A DNA stretch of 6,236 nt, from assembly GCA_050996405.1 (NCBI GenBank), contig JBPCRW010000260.1, forward strand, positions 1-6,236, written 5' to 3'. Of the stretch, positions 5,612 through 6,236 are shown piece by piece; the stretch's first letter is position 1, and every line of letters begins with the position of its first letter. The stretch comes from JBPCRW01 sp050996405 (lineage in GTDB: Bacteria > Acidobacteriota > Blastocatellia > Pyrinomonadales > Pyrinomonadaceae). A program made the position numbers and the translations under genes. Under the pieces are notes generated by a model. That model made no database searches. It saw only the letters and a program-made list of their open reading frames with translations, and had not been told where the DNA came from.

Positions 5612-5685
5612 TTAGTAATTGGTAATAAGTAATAAGTAATTGGTAAAAGTTTTTTGACTAATTACCAATTACTAATGACTAATTA
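5612..5685. repeat. Heptad inverted repeat between rpsM and rpsK (GTAATTG family)
   Basis: The plus-strand left arm (from 5612) is a run of 7-bp units of the GTAATTG and GTAATAA types. The right arm, read on the minus strand from 5685, gives TAATTAG, TCATTAG, TAATTGG and TAATTAG. A 15-bp perfect inverted match joins 5612-5626 with 5661-5675. The first unit on the mRNA begins with the rpsM stop codon TAA (5683-5685), and the element ends 3 nt before the rpsK ATG. No Shine-Dalgarno is present between the element and rpsK. Confidence 0.85.
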
Positions 5686-6066
5686 CTTTTTGCCCGGTGC
5701 TTTTTTCTTGGCGACTGCCGCTTTTCTCGGACCTTTGCGAGTTCGTGCATTTGTGCTGGTGCGCTGTCCGCGCACGGGCAGACCGCGACGATGCCGCAAA
5801 CCGCGATAGCAGCCGATGTCCATCAAGCGTTTGATGTCCATCTGCACGCGCTTTCGCAAGTCGCCTTCGACTTCGCCCCGCGCTTCTAAAATCGCGCGAA
5901 TTTTTGTTAATTCGTCTTCGCTCAAATCTCTGATTTTGGTATCGAGATTAATTTGAGCTTCGTTTAAAATCGTCGTTGCCCGCGATTTTCCGATGCCGTA
6001 AATATACGTTAAACCAATCTGTGACCTTTTATTCGGCGGCAGGTCCACACCCGATATACGAGCCAT
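5683..6066 (-). CDS. rpsM: Ribosomal protein S13
   Basis: Small-subunit head protein S13 (127 aa) contacts 16S rRNA, S19 and the P-site tRNA and forms intersubunit bridges with L5. The N-terminus MARISGVDLPPNKR, the helix-two-turn-helix region (GIGKSRATTIL) and the basic signature around residues 86-110 (CYRGLRHRRGLPVRGQRT, then TNARTRKGPRK) are all intact. It is about 9 residues longer than E. coli S13 because of a lysine/alanine-rich C-terminal tail. The start is backed by GGAG 5 nt upstream. Its TAA stop is the first triplet of the heptad repeat that follows, so the repeat meets the gene with no spacer. It belongs to the alpha operon with rpsK, rpsD, rpoA and rplQ. Confidence 0.98.
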   Translation of the reverse strand: MARISGVDLPPNKRSQIGLTYIYGIGKSRATTILNEAQINLDTKIRDLSEDELTKIRAILEARGEVEGDLRKRVQMDIKRLMDIGCYRGLRHRRGLPVRGQRTSTNARTRKGPRKAAVAKKKAPGKK

Positions 6067-6071
6067 ATTTT

Positions 6072-6075
6072 CTCC
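6072..6075 (-). promoter_or_regulatory. Shine-Dalgarno for rpsM
   Basis: On the minus strand GGAG lies 5 nt upstream of the ATG at 6066, an ideal spacing. It is one of only two clear, well-placed Shine-Dalgarno sequences in the window and it supports the chosen rpsM start. Confidence 0.75.
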
Positions 6076-6081
6076 AATTTC

Positions 6082-6145
6082 GTAATAAGCAACTGGTAAC
6101 AGTTAGTTGAAAAAAACCTATTACTAATTACTTATTACCAGTTAC
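6082..6145. repeat. Heptad inverted repeat between rpmJ and rpsM (GTAATAA family)
   Basis: The left arm (about 6082-6109) reads as 7-bp units GTAATAA, GCAACTG, GTAACAG and TTAGTTG. The right arm (6117-6145), read on the minus strand, gives GTAACTG, GTAATAA, GTAATTA and GTAATAG. The arms pair best when shifted by one unit (6089-6109 with 6125-6145, around a shared AACTGGTAA core). The element starts 5 nt after the rpmJ stop and ends 6 nt before the rpsM Shine-Dalgarno. It is a diverged sibling of the element at 5612-5685 in the next gap. No T-tract follows, so it does not look like an intrinsic terminator. Confidence 0.8.
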
Positions 6146-6150
6146 AAAAT

Positions 6151-6236
6151 CTATCCTTGACGTTGTTTATGTTTCGGGTTTTCACAAATCACCCGCACCA
6201 CGCCTTTGCGGTGGACAACCTTGCACTTGTCGCACA
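6151..6236 (-). CDS. rpmJ: Ribosomal protein L36 (3' part, runs off the window edge)
   Basis: The last 27 codons and the TAG stop of large-subunit protein L36 are visible; about ten N-terminal residues lie beyond the window. The visible peptide begins CDKC, continues with a basic stretch (KVVHRKGVVRV) and ends with CENPKH followed by KQRQG. The C-x2-C and C-x4-H ligands are those of the zinc-binding (C+) form of L36, a small protein that stabilises 23S rRNA late in 50S assembly. It sits directly before rpsM in transcription order, the usual position at the head of the alpha operon. It is too short for standard ORF length cut-offs. The first two bases at the window edge end a codon of form xTG. 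Confidence 0.96.
   Translation of the reverse strand, partial: CDKCKVVHRKGVVRVICENPKHKQRQG

Noticed and set aside
15..6145. CRISPR array or spacer-repeat system
   Set aside because: Repeats are 7-9 bp, directly abutting and arranged as inverted arms, with no spacers of uniform length and no cas genes.
6067..6150. E. coli-type alpha-operon S4 pseudoknot before rpsM
   Set aside because: The 84-bp gap is almost entirely heptad repeat plus a Shine-Dalgarno, and I see no sequence resembling the known pseudoknot.

Overview
This window is a ribosomal-protein / RNA polymerase alpha operon that runs into fatty-acid synthesis genes. All nine genes lie on the minus strand. In transcription order (high to low coordinate) they are rpmJ (3' part only), rpsM, rpsK, rpsD, rpoA, rplQ, accB, accC and rpsO. 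Every gene is recognised from its protein sequence and no reading frame is broken. The organism is a bacterium with moderate G+C in its genes and AT-rich gaps. The style of RpoA, a long L17 with an internal basic insertion, and four-cysteine zinc forms of S4 and L36 make me suspect Acidobacteriota (Blastocatellia-like). That assignment is an inference from memory of those proteins, not a search result.

Layout: 6151-6236 rpmJ; 5204-6066 rpsM and rpsK; 4341-4976 rpsD; 3222-4241 rpoA; 2625-3134 rplQ; 1968-2531 accB; 499-1848 accC; 101-370 rpsO; 1-100 the start of the gap after rpsO. The first six genes are the classical alpha operon order. The biotin carboxyl carrier protein and biotin carboxylase of acetyl-CoA carboxylase follow L17, and S15 follows them. 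Tying acc genes between the alpha operon and rpsO is unusual and would couple membrane-lipid synthesis to ribosome output if they are co-transcribed. The longest stretch without a gene is 227 bp.

The most interesting material is between the genes. All nine gaps hold a palindromic element that starts at, or within about 8 nt after, the stop codon of the upstream gene, and eight of the nine are about 64-85 bp long. Seven are built from about four 7-bp tandem units per arm, arranged as inverted arms around a short loop. They fall into about five unrelated sequence families (AGTGGTG, TTGATAA, GTTTCAA, GGATTTT and GTAATTG types). The other two flank accB, are about 89% identical to each other in opposite orientation, and have a 9-bp period. 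The arrangement, size, position and 7-bp period are shared while the sequence is not. The stop codons of accB, accC and rpsM are the first bases of, or lie inside, the repeat itself. A perfect 25-bp tandem duplication also duplicates the accC start codon and creates a decoy three-codon ORF.
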